Shown here in pieces: positions 34,017 through 42,348 of a stretch of 64,000 nucleotides of DNA. The stretch's first letter is position 1. Each line of letters starts with the position of its first letter. The position numbers were made by a program, and so were the translations under genes. The stretch is taken from contig CAYZTA010000025.1 in assembly GCA_964481145.1 (NCBI GenBank), forward strand, positions 11,449-75,448, in the 5' to 3' direction. The notes beneath the pieces were generated by a model. It was not told the origin of the DNA. It searched no databases and saw nothing but the letters and a program-made list of their open reading frames with translations. This DNA is from Sandaracinus sp964481145. Its GTDB lineage: Bacteria; Myxococcota_A; Polyangia; Polyangiales; Sandaracinaceae.

Positions 34017-34801
34017 AGAGCCACGCCCTTTCGCTTCGCGATCAACGCTTCCACGATCTCCGCAAAGCCTCGTCCATGATCATGGGTCGCGATGAAACGA
34101 GGCGGCACGGTGAGCGCCGACAAATGCGCGCGCACATTGGCCACTCCAGCGCTATGCGTGAAGAACGCAAATGCGGCGGCATCGTTTCCTGAATCGCCTA
34201 CGAAAAGAAATCTCTCCTCGAGGCGCTCTTCGCTCACGCCGAGCACCTCGTTCGCAGCGCGAATCACGCCTTTGGCTTTGTCCCACTCGCCTGCCACCGC
34301 GTGCACATGCACACTCGACACGAACGTGCGAGCGCCGCACCCCTCGATGACACGCACGAGCGTCTCGATCGTATTCTTCGACACACGAGCGGCTTCACCA
34401 ACATCGAAGGCCACATCGCATCGCCGGAGGCGTCCATCGCCCGCCTCCTCGATATCCGGGAGTTCCGCCCGCACACACGCTCGGACACGATCGAGCAAAG
34501 CCACATCCACTTCGCCATCGAAGAATGCTTCGCGCACGATGCGGCCATCGCGCCACAGCCACCCTGCTCCGTTTTCGCCAATGCCGAGGTCGATCGGCAA
34601 GAGCTGGACGAGTGGCTCAATCCAACCGAGCGGCCTCCCCGTCACCGCGATGCGCATGAGACCTGCATCTCGCAAACGAAACAACGCCGAGTACGCTTGC
34701 TCTTCAATCACGCCGTGACGCGTGAGGGTATCGTCGACATCGAACACCACACCCTCGATCGCGAGGGCTATCTCAGGGCTCAACTCCTCGAGAGGTCGCA
34801 T
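34013..34801 (-). CDS. HAD-superfamily (IIB, Cof/sucrose-phosphatase-like) phosphatase
   Basis: The 262-residue product has the nucleophile motif VVFDVDDTLTRHG (D21, D23), motif II Thr in IAVTGRPLGW, the C2B-type cap, a motif III lysine in EWDKAKGV, and motif IV FVGDSGNDAAAF. This is the HAD-IIB architecture, used by sugar-phosphate phosphatases. Substrate unknown. The start lies 13 bases after the RlmI-type gene stop, and its stop overlaps the next gene by ATGA. Confidence 0.85.
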   Translation of the reverse strand: MRPLEELSPEIALAIEGVVFDVDDTLTRHGVIEEQAYSALFRLRDAGLMRIAVTGRPLGWIEPLVQLLPIDLGIGENGAGWLWRDGRIVREAFFDGEVDVALLDRVRACVRAELPDIEEAGDGRLRRCDVAFDVGEAARVSKNTIETLVRVIEGCGARTFVSSVHVHAVAGEWDKAKGVIRAANEVLGVSEERLEERFLFVGDSGNDAAAFAFFTHSAGVANVRAHLSALTVPPRFIATHDHGRGFAEIVEALIAKRKGVAL

Positions 34802-34814
34802 CGTTTCTTCTCGC

Positions 34815-36005
34815 TCAAAGGATTCGAAGGAACGCGCATTTCAAGTAGCGTCCTTCACCAAAAGCCGCCGGCACGGGATGATCGATTCCTTGCTGTCCGA
34901 GATGAACGAGCGTGGGATCGCGGCCCGCATCCCGCACGCCAAGCGTCGCGGTGCGCACGAAATCGTCGGGGCTCATTGCCGCAGAGCATGAGCACGTCAC
35001 CAACATCCCACCGGGAACCAAAAGACGTGCGGCGTCCGCATTGAGCTTTCGATACGCGCCCCGAGCCCGCTCGAGGTGCTTCACCGAAGGCGCCAACTTC
35101 GGCGGATCGAGGATCACCACATCAAAACGCTCATTTTTGCGCGCGAGCTCGATCATCCGCTGCCGCGCATCGGCGCGCTCGAAGGCCATGCGCTCCGCAA
35201 ACCCATGCCGATGGGAAAGCCGCGACGCCGTCGTGATGGCCACGGCAGAGCTGTCCACGGCGAGCACCGAACGCGCGCCGCCCCGTGCTGCGAAAAGCGC
35301 AAACGCGCCCGCGAAACTATAGAGGTCGAGGACCTTTGCTCCTTTCGCAAGCCCTTCGACCAGCGCCCGGTTGTCTCGCTGATCGAAATAAAACCCTGTT
35401 TTTTGCGTAATGTTCGCGTCGAGCTCGAACTCCATCCCCCGCTCGAAAAAGGCGAGGTCTTCTCGATCGGGCCCACGCACCACTTTGGTTTCGCTTGCGA
35501 ATCCCTCGCGCTCGGCAGCCTTTGCATTCGCGATCTCGATGATCGTGCGAACCCGTGCGACCCGCGCCACGTGCGCGAACACGTTCGCCTCACGCATCTT
35601 CATTCCGATCGTCAAAAGCTGCACCGCGCCCACATCGCCGAGCACATCGACGACGAGCCCAGGCAGACCATCTCCCTCGGAGTGCACGAGGCGATACCCT
35701 GTCGTTTGGGACGACGGCAACCCGAAGCGCGCTCTCAATGCCATCGCCCGATCGAGCGCTCGGCCAATCGAGGCTCCATCGAGCGCATCGTTCGAATCAC
35801 GGGTCGCGATCCGAATCGGAATGGCGGAGCTTGGCGACCAATATCCGCGTCCCAGAAAACGACCCTCCGGGCAGCGAACATCCACGACATCACCGGCCGT
35901 GGGTGCTCCATCGAGATGGGCAATCGCCTGCGCAAAGACCCACGGATGTCCAGCCCACACTGGTTGCACCCGACCGCGATGGAGCGTCACCGTACTCACA
36001 CGCAC
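34815..36005 (-). CDS. RlmI-type class I SAM-dependent rRNA (cytosine-5) methyltransferase
   Basis: The 396-residue product has an N-terminal PUA-like domain (HPWVFAQAIAHLDGAPTAGDVVDV), a central domain (GLPGLVVDVLGD), and a Rossmann fold with VLDLYSFAGAFALFAARGGA and VILDPPKLAP. The conserved cysteine follows in LVTCSCSAAM, and the strand order is as in RlmI, which makes m5C1962 in 23S rRNA. The motif FYFDQRDNR is the standard RlmI/RlmK linker. It is the first gene of the leftward run to 30424. A second RlmI-like module lacking the PUA domain is fused to a pseudouridine synthase at 60706-62412. Confidence 0.88.
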   Translation of the reverse strand: MRVSTVTLHRGRVQPVWAGHPWVFAQAIAHLDGAPTAGDVVDVRCPEGRFLGRGYWSPSSAIPIRIATRDSNDALDGASIGRALDRAMALRARFGLPSSQTTGYRLVHSEGDGLPGLVVDVLGDVGAVQLLTIGMKMREANVFAHVARVARVRTIIEIANAKAAEREGFASETKVVRGPDREDLAFFERGMEFELDANITQKTGFYFDQRDNRALVEGLAKGAKVLDLYSFAGAFALFAARGGARSVLAVDSSAVAITTASRLSHRHGFAERMAFERADARQRMIELARKNERFDVVILDPPKLAPSVKHLERARGAYRKLNADAARLLVPGGMLVTCSCSAAMSPDDFVRTATLGVRDAGRDPTLVHLGQQGIDHPVPAAFGEGRYLKCAFLRIL

Positions 36006-36096
36006 ACTTTATACGGCGAACATGCATCGTGCACTCGTGGCCTTGCCCCACCTGGGGGAGCCGGCTACTGTGTCCCAAATCCACTGCGGAGGATTC

Positions 36097-36348
36097 GTGC
36101 CGAATCTCGGATTGTGGGAGTTAGTTCTCATCCTACTTATCGTTGTGCTTCTTTTTGGAGCCAATCGCCTGCCGCAAATTGGGGAAGGTCTCGGCAAGGC
36201 CATTCGTGGCCTCAAACGTGGTCTGAACACCGACGATGACATCGAAGTCACTTCGAAAGACAAGCGTGTCGGTTCGCGTACTTCTGCCGAAGAGCTTCCG
36301 CACAGCGACGTGAGTGAAGCCGAAGTGGTCGATCGCAAACACAGCTGA
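36097..36348 (+). CDS. tatA: Twin-arginine translocase subunit TatA
   Basis: The 83-residue product starts at GTG 36097 with GGAGG 6-10 bases upstream. It has the TatA form: short N-tail, one membrane helix (LGLWELVLILLIVVLLFG), then an FGANRLPQIGEGLGKAI amphipathic helix with the conserved Phe-Gly hinge, and a charged tail. TatA oligomers form the pore that exports folded proteins carrying twin-arginine signals. No tatB or tatC is in the window; it stands alone, facing the convergent gene at 36356. Confidence 0.92.
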   Translation: MPNLGLWELVLILLIVVLLFGANRLPQIGEGLGKAIRGLKRGLNTDDDIEVTSKDKRVGSRTSAEELPHSDVSEAEVVDRKHS

Positions 36349-36355
36349 TTGTCGA

Positions 36356-37093
36356 TCAGTGAATCGCGCGTGGCGAAAGCAGCTTCACGCATGCGTCCCG
36401 AAGCTTCGGATGAAGCTCGGGCGAGTTCGCTGTGTCACGGACCGCTTGCCGGGTGAGATGCAAGACCAAAGAGAGTGAGATATCGAGTGGCGCATGTGGA
36501 TTTCGGACGATCGCCGTCCGCACAGCATCTCGAACCATCCACTTCGAAGCCCGAAACACCTCTCTCAGCACATCAGCGGGGATCGGCCGACGGGCGCACA
36601 AACGCACGACATCCGCCTCGGTAAGCACAGGGTTGCCGAGCACAATCCGAATGACATCCGGATGCGGATCTCGGATCGCCCTCGCGATGAGATCTCGATC
36701 TCGCCGCCGAGCGAGCGATTTGCGTTCGCCGAGCGTGAGCGGACGTCCTTTCCCAAAATCCGGAACGCGCACTTCCGAAGATTCCAACGGTGGCTCGGTC
36801 CGAGAGACGAGGCGCGCAGAAAGTTCGTAATCGCCGTGTCTCTCCGCAATCTCGGCCAACCCGACACGAAGTGTCTCGTCCACGGCGAGCGCAATCGAGA
36901 CCAAGAGCATCAGATGCTTCGCGCTCGAATCTCCGGTTTCCGTATGCGCGAACACCTGCGCAACCAAAGCGGCTGCCCTTTCCGCTCCAAGTTCTTCGAG
37001 TCGATGTCGCAAGAACCGCACGGCGATTTCCCGATCGTGCAGATTTTGAACGAATTTCGCGAGCTGCTGCACCTCATCGAAAGCGCTCGACAT
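36356..37093 (-). CDS. Hypothetical helical-repeat protein
   Basis: The 245-residue product starts at ATG 37093 (MSSAFDEVQQLAKFVQNL). It is soluble and almost wholly helical. The C-terminal half has HEAT-like helix pairs (IRDPHPDVIRIVLGNPVL; VRDAVRTAIVRNPHAP; VRDTANSPELHPKLR), with recurring N-P. I do not recognise a named family. It shares a 88-base divergent interval with the phaR-like gene, suggesting related control, but no function can be given. Confidence 0.65.
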   Translation of the reverse strand: MSSAFDEVQQLAKFVQNLHDREIAVRFLRHRLEELGAERAAALVAQVFAHTETGDSSAKHLMLLVSIALAVDETLRVGLAEIAERHGDYELSARLVSRTEPPLESSEVRVPDFGKGRPLTLGERKSLARRRDRDLIARAIRDPHPDVIRIVLGNPVLTEADVVRLCARRPIPADVLREVFRASKWMVRDAVRTAIVRNPHAPLDISLSLVLHLTRQAVRDTANSPELHPKLRDACVKLLSPRAIH

Positions 37094-37181
37094 CGCTACA
37101 CCATGCCCCCAACCCCTCCCTGGACCTGCGGTCCTTGCCTTGACGCGTCGTGTCGCGTCGGCAAGGCTCACTCGAACAATC

Positions 37182-37844
37182 GTGGTTGTATTGTCGCAGC
37201 AGCCTCCTGTCGATCGACCGTCACGTCCGCGTATCATCAAGCGATACGCCAACCGTAAGCTCTATGACACGCGTGATTCGCGTTACGTGACGCTGCAGCA
37301 AATCGCAGAATACGTTCGAAACGGTGAAGAAGTCGCCATCATCGACAACACCACGAAAGAAGACCTGACCAACGTCACCCTCGCACAAATCGTCTACGAA
37401 GAAGAACGAAAAAACGGCCAGGGCAGCGACGACCCGCGACGAACATCGCCCAGCGCAGGCGCGCTTCGAACGCTCATCCAACAAAGTGGGGAACGACTCA
37501 TCTCGACCCTTTCGGGAACAGCGGTCGGCAAATTGATCTCACGCCGCGAATCGGAAGAAGAAGTTCAATCCGAAGCCGAGCCGATCAGCGCCGAAAAAGC
37601 CGAAGATACCTCGCGAAAATTGCTACTTAGCCCCAAAGATGCCTGGGACGAGCTTCAGCGCCTCGCCGACGACCGAATGAAAGCGGTTCTCGGTGCTGCG
37701 ATCACGCATGTGCAGCAACTCCAAGGGGAAGTGAAGCGCCTTCAAGGACGCATCGAGGAACTCGAGCAGAAGCTGGTGGCCATGAGCACGCGAAAGACGG
37801 ATTCGGGGAGTGGAGATCCAAGCGATCCTCCGTCGGACACATGA
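37182..37844 (+). CDS. phaR: Polyhydroxyalkanoate synthesis regulator (PhaR-type)
   Basis: The 220-residue product starts at GTG 37182; TTG at 37140 or 37191 are alternatives, as no clear Shine-Dalgarno sequence settles it. The N-terminal PHB/PHA DNA-binding domain is clear: IIKRYANRKLYDTRDSRYVT then LQQIAEYVRNGEEVAIIDN. A long C-terminal coiled coil follows (HVQQLQGEVKRLQGRIEEL). PhaR proteins sense PHA granules and repress phasin or PHA genes. No phaC, phaB or phasin gene is in the window, so the target here is unverified. Confidence 0.88.
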   Translation: MVVLSQQPPVDRPSRPRIIKRYANRKLYDTRDSRYVTLQQIAEYVRNGEEVAIIDNTTKEDLTNVTLAQIVYEEERKNGQGSDDPRRTSPSAGALRTLIQQSGERLISTLSGTAVGKLISRRESEEEVQSEAEPISAEKAEDTSRKLLLSPKDAWDELQRLADDRMKAVLGAAITHVQQLQGEVKRLQGRIEELEQKLVAMSTRKTDSGSGDPSDPPSDT

Positions 37845-37925
37845 ATCACATATGATTCCGCCCACTCTCTTCCCCTTTGATTTTCGCATTTTCGCCCACA
37901 GGGTTCCATGACCACGAACGGTGGC

Positions 37926-37931
37926 TATAGT
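37926..37931 (+). promoter_or_regulatory. Weak -10-like box upstream of the ECF sigma gene
   Basis: TATAGT at 37926-37931 is a 5/6 match to a -10 box in the 242-base gap before the sigma gene. The -35 position 17 bases upstream (GTTCCA) is poor, so the promoter may be read by an alternative sigma factor. Nothing else is visible in 37845-38086. Confidence 0.25.
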
Positions 37932-38086
37932 GGGCGGATGAAATTTCGACGCCTCCCTGTTCGTACTCTGGAATGAGCCGTGAGAGTTCGCGGTTCGAGC
38001 ATTGTTGTTCTGAGTGCGCGGGTACCGTGGGGCGCCGGTGGAGCGGAGGGGAGACACCCGAGTCCGCAGGCCCCAGAAAGAGAGCG

Positions 38087-38734
38087 ATGAACCCCATCGA
38101 CCAAGCCGTGAGTCCGCTTCGGGACGAATTTGCAAGAGAGGCACTCGTCCACCTCGATTCGCTTTACGGTGCTGCCCTCCGTCTCACGCGGTCCGAATCG
38201 GATGCGGAGGATCTCGTTCAGGACGCGTTCCTGAAAGCTTATCGCTTTTACGATCGCTTCGAACCTGGAACGAACCTGCGTGCGTGGCTCTTGCGCGTTC
38301 TGACCAACACCTTCATCAACAAATATCGGCGCAATACCCGCGAACGCCGCATCTTCGATGGAGACGAAGCGGAACCGGTGGGAGATGGTGTGATGAGCCG
38401 CGCGGCCATGCGGTCGTTGATCGATCCTGTGGGCGATGCCATGCGCCCGATCGTGGCCCAGGAAATCCAAGCCGCGCTGGACGAGCTCAGTGACGAACAT
38501 CGACTGGTGATTGTGCTGGCCGATGTCGAGGAGCTCTCGTACAAAGAGATCTCAGACATCGTGGGCTGTCCCATTGGGACAGTGATGAGCCGACTGCACC
38601 GAGCTCGGAAGCAGATGCAACACAAACTCGTGGACACAGCCGTGCACATGGGCATCATCGACGAGCAGGCAGTTCCTCTGGATGAACCCATTTCGCTCGA
38701 CGCTTATCGCAAGACACGGGAGGTGGCTGGATGA
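38087..38734 (+). CDS. ECF-type RNA polymerase sigma factor
   Basis: The 215-residue product starts at ATG 38087. Sigma region 2 is complete (SESDAEDLVQDAFLKAYRFY; GTNLRAWLLRVLTNTFINKYR) and region 4 contains a helix-turn-helix (LSYKEISDIVGCPIGTVMSRLHRAR). Region 3 is absent, as in all ECF sigmas. It overlaps the anti-sigma gene by ATGA, the usual arrangement for stoichiometric pairing. The type with DAFLKAYR and a zinc-finger anti-sigma resembles SigR/RpoE-like redox- or envelope-stress groups. The 50-residue C-terminal tail (MGIIDEQAVPLDEPISL) is longer than in many ECFs. Confidence 0.93.
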   Translation: MNPIDQAVSPLRDEFAREALVHLDSLYGAALRLTRSESDAEDLVQDAFLKAYRFYDRFEPGTNLRAWLLRVLTNTFINKYRRNTRERRIFDGDEAEPVGDGVMSRAAMRSLIDPVGDAMRPIVAQEIQAALDELSDEHRLVIVLADVEELSYKEISDIVGCPIGTVMSRLHRARKQMQHKLVDTAVHMGIIDEQAVPLDEPISLDAYRKTREVAG

Positions 38735-39693
38735 TGCCGTGCCGGATCGTCCGCCGGCATCTCGATGCGCTGGTGGACGGTGAGTTGGATACCAGCGCTC
38801 AGGTGGACTTCGAAGCCCATCTGGCGAGTTGCTCGGTCTGCCGAGATCAAGCGACGTTTTCACGCTCGATGAAGCGGGCCATCCGCGCCGAGCTTGGCGA
38901 GGTGAAAGCTTCGGAACGGCTTCGCTTTCGAGTTCTGACGGCCCTGGCCTCCGCTCCCTCGCCGTCGGAGACGTCGGCGGCGAATCTCCCCCAAGCATCC
39001 GCATCGCGGGAACTCGTTGCCTCCAGCATACCGAACTCTTTGGCACTTTCAGCGACGTCTGAAGACGCTCTCGAGGGTTCACCCAGCACGAAGGGGACAT
39101 CGGGACCGACCTCGAGCCGAGGTTTCCGAATCTGGATGCTCCCCGCCCGATATGCAGTTCCCGCGGCTGCAGCCGCTGTTCTCTTCGTCGCGTTTGGCAC
39201 TCGAACCGACGATGATGTGGCGGACGATGCAGCTGTCGCTGCCGCGAGTGTTCCTCTTTTCGAGGATGTGGTGAGGCGTCATTCGAGCGAACATCCTGCC
39301 GAAATCGCCGGCCCTCCGCAGCAAGTCGTCGGTTGGTTCCGAGGCAAGCTCCAGTTTCCGGTTCACCCTGTCGAGTTTCAAACGGATGGGGTGCGCTTGC
39401 TCGGAGCGCGTCTCTCGAATGTTCGCGAACGAGACGCCGCCGCATTTTACTACGACGTCCGCGGGCAACGTGTCACGGTCATGGTGTTCGAGCCGGAGCA
39501 ACGGGCTTTACCAGGCGCCCCCTTCCTCGGTGCGAGGCATGTCCACGTACACGGAGGCGATCTCTACTATCGCCAAGTGCGTGGTTATACCGTTCCAGTA
39601 CGTGAATACGACGGCCTCACCTATGCGTTCACGGGCGATCTCGATCGACAATCGATGATTCAGCTCGCCGCTTCGGCCCGCGTCACGCACTGA
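38731..39693 (+). CDS. Zinc-finger anti-sigma factor (membrane-bound)
   Basis: The 320-residue product begins with the ZAS motif: H30-x3-C34-x2-C37 (EAHLASCSVCRD), with H10 as possible fourth ligand. A linker rich in Ser/Ala leads to one membrane helix (YAVPAAAAAVLFVAFG, about residues 140-155), then a ~160-residue extracytoplasmic domain with the motif PVEFQTDGVRLLGARLSNV, common in anti-sigma factors of this type. It should hold the ECF sigma inactive at the membrane and release it on a signal sensed outside. Translationally coupled to the sigma gene. Confidence 0.9.
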   Translation: MMPCRIVRRHLDALVDGELDTSAQVDFEAHLASCSVCRDQATFSRSMKRAIRAELGEVKASERLRFRVLTALASAPSPSETSAANLPQASASRELVASSIPNSLALSATSEDALEGSPSTKGTSGPTSSRGFRIWMLPARYAVPAAAAAVLFVAFGTRTDDDVADDAAVAAASVPLFEDVVRRHSSEHPAEIAGPPQQVVGWFRGKLQFPVHPVEFQTDGVRLLGARLSNVRERDAAAFYYDVRGQRVTVMVFEPEQRALPGAPFLGARHVHVHGGDLYYRQVRGYTVPVREYDGLTYAFTGDLDRQSMIQLAASARVTH

Positions 39694-39753
39694 GAGGAAC
39701 TTAAGGTGCGCGGAAAGGCCTTTTAAACCGCGGGTTTGAGCGGCGTTCCGTCG

Positions 39754-39783
39754 TTGACATGCGCTTGCCCACGAAACTATCCT
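39754..39783 (+). promoter_or_regulatory. Sigma-70-like promoter of the FrzS/AglZ-like gene
   Basis: A perfect TTGACA at 39754-39759 is followed after 18 bases by TATCCT at 39778-39783. This is the best sigma-70 match noticed in the window. Predicted leader to the ATG at 39835 is about 45 bases. The preceding anti-sigma stop lies 60 bases upstream, so the downstream gene has its own promoter. Confidence 0.6.
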
Positions 39784-39834
39784 GACGTCTCGCAAAGCGC
39801 CCACGGCAGTCGAAGGGACGCATGCGAGGAGCCC

Positions 39835-42204
39835 ATGAGCAAGCGCATTCTGTTCTTCGAAAGCGACGCCGACTTCGCGGCAGAAGTGAGTGCGCACTTG
39901 CGGCGCCACGGAGCTCTTGTCGAAGTCACCGATGATGGGAATGCAGGAGTCGACAAGGCCGCGAGAGAGCGACCCGATCTCATCTTGCTGAGCATCGAGC
40001 TCCCGCAAATGAACGGCTTTCTCGTATGCAAAAAGCTCAAGAAAGCCGCGGAAACAGCGCCTATTCCCGTCATCATTCTCTCGAGTGAAGCCACCGAAGA
40101 GATTTTCGAGCAACATCGGAAGCTCCGAACGCGCGCTGAAGATTATTTGCGCAAACCGATCACGCTCGATGCCTTGACCGAGCGGATACGCAGTTTGATT
40201 CCGCTCGAGGAGCCGAACGAAGAACACGACGAAGAAGTCGTCGTCATTCTCGACTCACTCACCCCAGCACCTCGAACGAGCCATGTCCCCGAGTCGATCG
40301 ATGCAGAAATCGATGCGTTCGCAGACAGCGCATTCGACTCGTTGATGATGGAAGGAGCCATCGTAGAAGAAGAAGAGGCCACCACCGTGGGTGTGGTCCC
40401 CCCAGGGGTATTTCACGGGCTCGCGAGAGAGAGTGCGAAACGAGAATCCGCTCGCAAAGCCTCCATGCCGCCCGGGGCTTCCATACCGCCTGAAGAAGCC
40501 CGCACTCCGAAGACGACGACCGCCCCACCTTCTTCGAGAAGCATTCCGCCAGCGGCGATGCCCTCTGAGTCGCCGAACATTCCGAAGGCGCCCTCAGTTC
40601 CGAGTGCGGCACCGAACACCCCTGCGATCGAAGCTGAGCTCCGTTCACAAATCCTCGAGCTCGAGAGTTTGAGGAACGAACTGCGCACCGAACTCTCCGC
40701 GGCCAAACAACGCATCGGAGATCTCGAAGACCAATCGACCGAGGCGGAACATAAGCAGACCGAAATCGCGCGATTGGAGCGCGAAGTCGCTGAGCTCAAG
40801 AAGGCCGGCCCGAGCGCTCCACGCGCTTCGATGAGTCCAAGCAGCGTTTCGAGCCGAGAATTCCTCGACTTACGAGAAGCGCTCAACAAAAAAGACAAGG
40901 AAATCCTCGATCTTCGAGACCAGCTGAGCGCTCGCGACAAACAGATGCTCGATGTGCGCGATAAGAATCTGGCGCTCGAGCGTGAAAAGGCCGATGCCAA
41001 CGACAGGCAACTCGGGCTCGAGAGAGAGCTCGCAGATGGTCGCGACCAAATCGAGGCGCTCTCCAAAGACAAAGACGTTGCCAATAAGCGCGCCGATGAT
41101 TTCAGAGCTCGTCTGGAGCGAGCTGAAGCGAAGGCAAAAAAGACCGCGGAAGAGCTCGACGCCGAGCGGGCAGCTCACGAGCAACGCGTTGCCGATCTCG
41201 AGCAACGCTCTGCCGAAGAACGACGCGCCCACGAGGTCGCGCTCGCAGCCCGAAAGACTGAACACGAAGAAGCCACCGCGGCACTCGAACGATCCTTCGA
41301 AGAACAGAAGGCTCTTGCCGCGGCGGAGCACGCCCTCAAAACCGAAGACGAACGGCGAGCCCATGAAGCCTCCGTCGCAGCGCTCAAAAGCGAGCATGCC
41401 AAGGCGGTCGAAGCACTCGAAGTTCAAGCTGCTCGGGCCACGGAAGAAGCCATCGCGGCGCTTCGAAGCGAGCTCCAGGATGAAACCGCTCGACGCTTGG
41501 GCATGGCCGAAAAGAGGCGTGAAGACGATCTCGCCGCGGCAGAACAAGCCAAGACCGAAGCGCTGGATGCCCTTCGAAACGAGCTCGAGGCCGCACGCGC
41601 GAAGGCCGAAAACGACATCGAACGACGACACGCGGGCGAGTTGGCGGCGCTGGGTCGTAAACTCGCGGAAGCCGATACGAATCTCACCGCGATTCGGAGC
41701 GAGCTCGAGCAAACGCGCAGCACGCTCGAAGCGACGAAAGCCGAGCTTTCGAGCACGGCTGAAACACTCGAGAGCACCCGCACCGAGCTCACGCGTGTCA
41801 ACGGCGAGTACGAAGCTCAGACGGCGCTCTTCGGACGCACCCGAATCGAACTCGACGCCACCTCGTCCCGGCTCGCAAGCACGCAAAGCGATCTGGAGAC
41901 CACGAAGCTCGAACTACAAAAAACACAAACCGAACTGGCAGACCGGCAGCGCGATCTCGAGCACGCCCAAACCGAGCTCCGCGAAGCGCGCGCCTCGATC
42001 GCATCGCTCGAAGCCACTTCGGCGGATCAACATCGTCGAATCGAATCACTCGAATCAGAAGGCCAACGCCTCAGTGGGCGCCTCGAAAAGGCGCACGGCA
42101 AGCTCGATACCGATCAGCAAATTCTCGAGCGCGCTCGCCGCGCTCTCGCGATCAGCCTCAGCCTGCTCGAAGACCAACGAGCGAACGGCCTCGACGACGC
42201 GTGA
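39835..42204 (+). CDS. FrzS/AglZ-like pseudo-receiver protein with long coiled coil
   Basis: The 789-residue product starts at ATG 39835 with GCGAGGAG just upstream. Residues 1-125 form a receiver domain (KRILFFESDADFAAEV; FEQHRKLRTRAEDYLRKPI). The phospho-acceptor position holds Ser53 (LILLSIELP) in place of Asp, while D11 and K107 remain. A Pro-rich linker (about 200-265) follows. The remaining ~500 residues are heptad-repeat coiled coil rich in Glu, Ala and Leu, ending in tandem repeats of the E-L-x-x-T-x type (about residues 610-740). This is the layout of Myxococcus FrzS and AglZ, pole-localised regulators of gliding and pilus motility. The gene stands apart from frz or agl genes. Confidence 0.8.
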   Translation: MSKRILFFESDADFAAEVSAHLRRHGALVEVTDDGNAGVDKAARERPDLILLSIELPQMNGFLVCKKLKKAAETAPIPVIILSSEATEEIFEQHRKLRTRAEDYLRKPITLDALTERIRSLIPLEEPNEEHDEEVVVILDSLTPAPRTSHVPESIDAEIDAFADSAFDSLMMEGAIVEEEEATTVGVVPPGVFHGLARESAKRESARKASMPPGASIPPEEARTPKTTTAPPSSRSIPPAAMPSESPNIPKAPSVPSAAPNTPAIEAELRSQILELESLRNELRTELSAAKQRIGDLEDQSTEAEHKQTEIARLEREVAELKKAGPSAPRASMSPSSVSSREFLDLREALNKKDKEILDLRDQLSARDKQMLDVRDKNLALEREKADANDRQLGLERELADGRDQIEALSKDKDVANKRADDFRARLERAEAKAKKTAEELDAERAAHEQRVADLEQRSAEERRAHEVALAARKTEHEEATAALERSFEEQKALAAAEHALKTEDERRAHEASVAALKSEHAKAVEALEVQAARATEEAIAALRSELQDETARRLGMAEKRREDDLAAAEQAKTEALDALRNELEAARAKAENDIERRHAGELAALGRKLAEADTNLTAIRSELEQTRSTLEATKAELSSTAETLESTRTELTRVNGEYEAQTALFGRTRIELDATSSRLASTQSDLETTKLELQKTQTELADRQRDLEHAQTELREARASIASLEATSADQHRRIESLESEGQRLSGRLEKAHGKLDTDQQILERARRALAISLSLLEDQRANGLDDA

Positions 42205-42348
42205 CCCTCCCAATCTGGCTCTCGTTCCATCAAAACGAATCGATGCGCATCAAATGTGTCATTGCGATGCAGAGGTAAATCAGCCTACCCTGTTTTGGAT
42301 GCGACAGAGCGCTGTGGTTCACCCAGTCATCGCGCTCGAGGAACCAAC

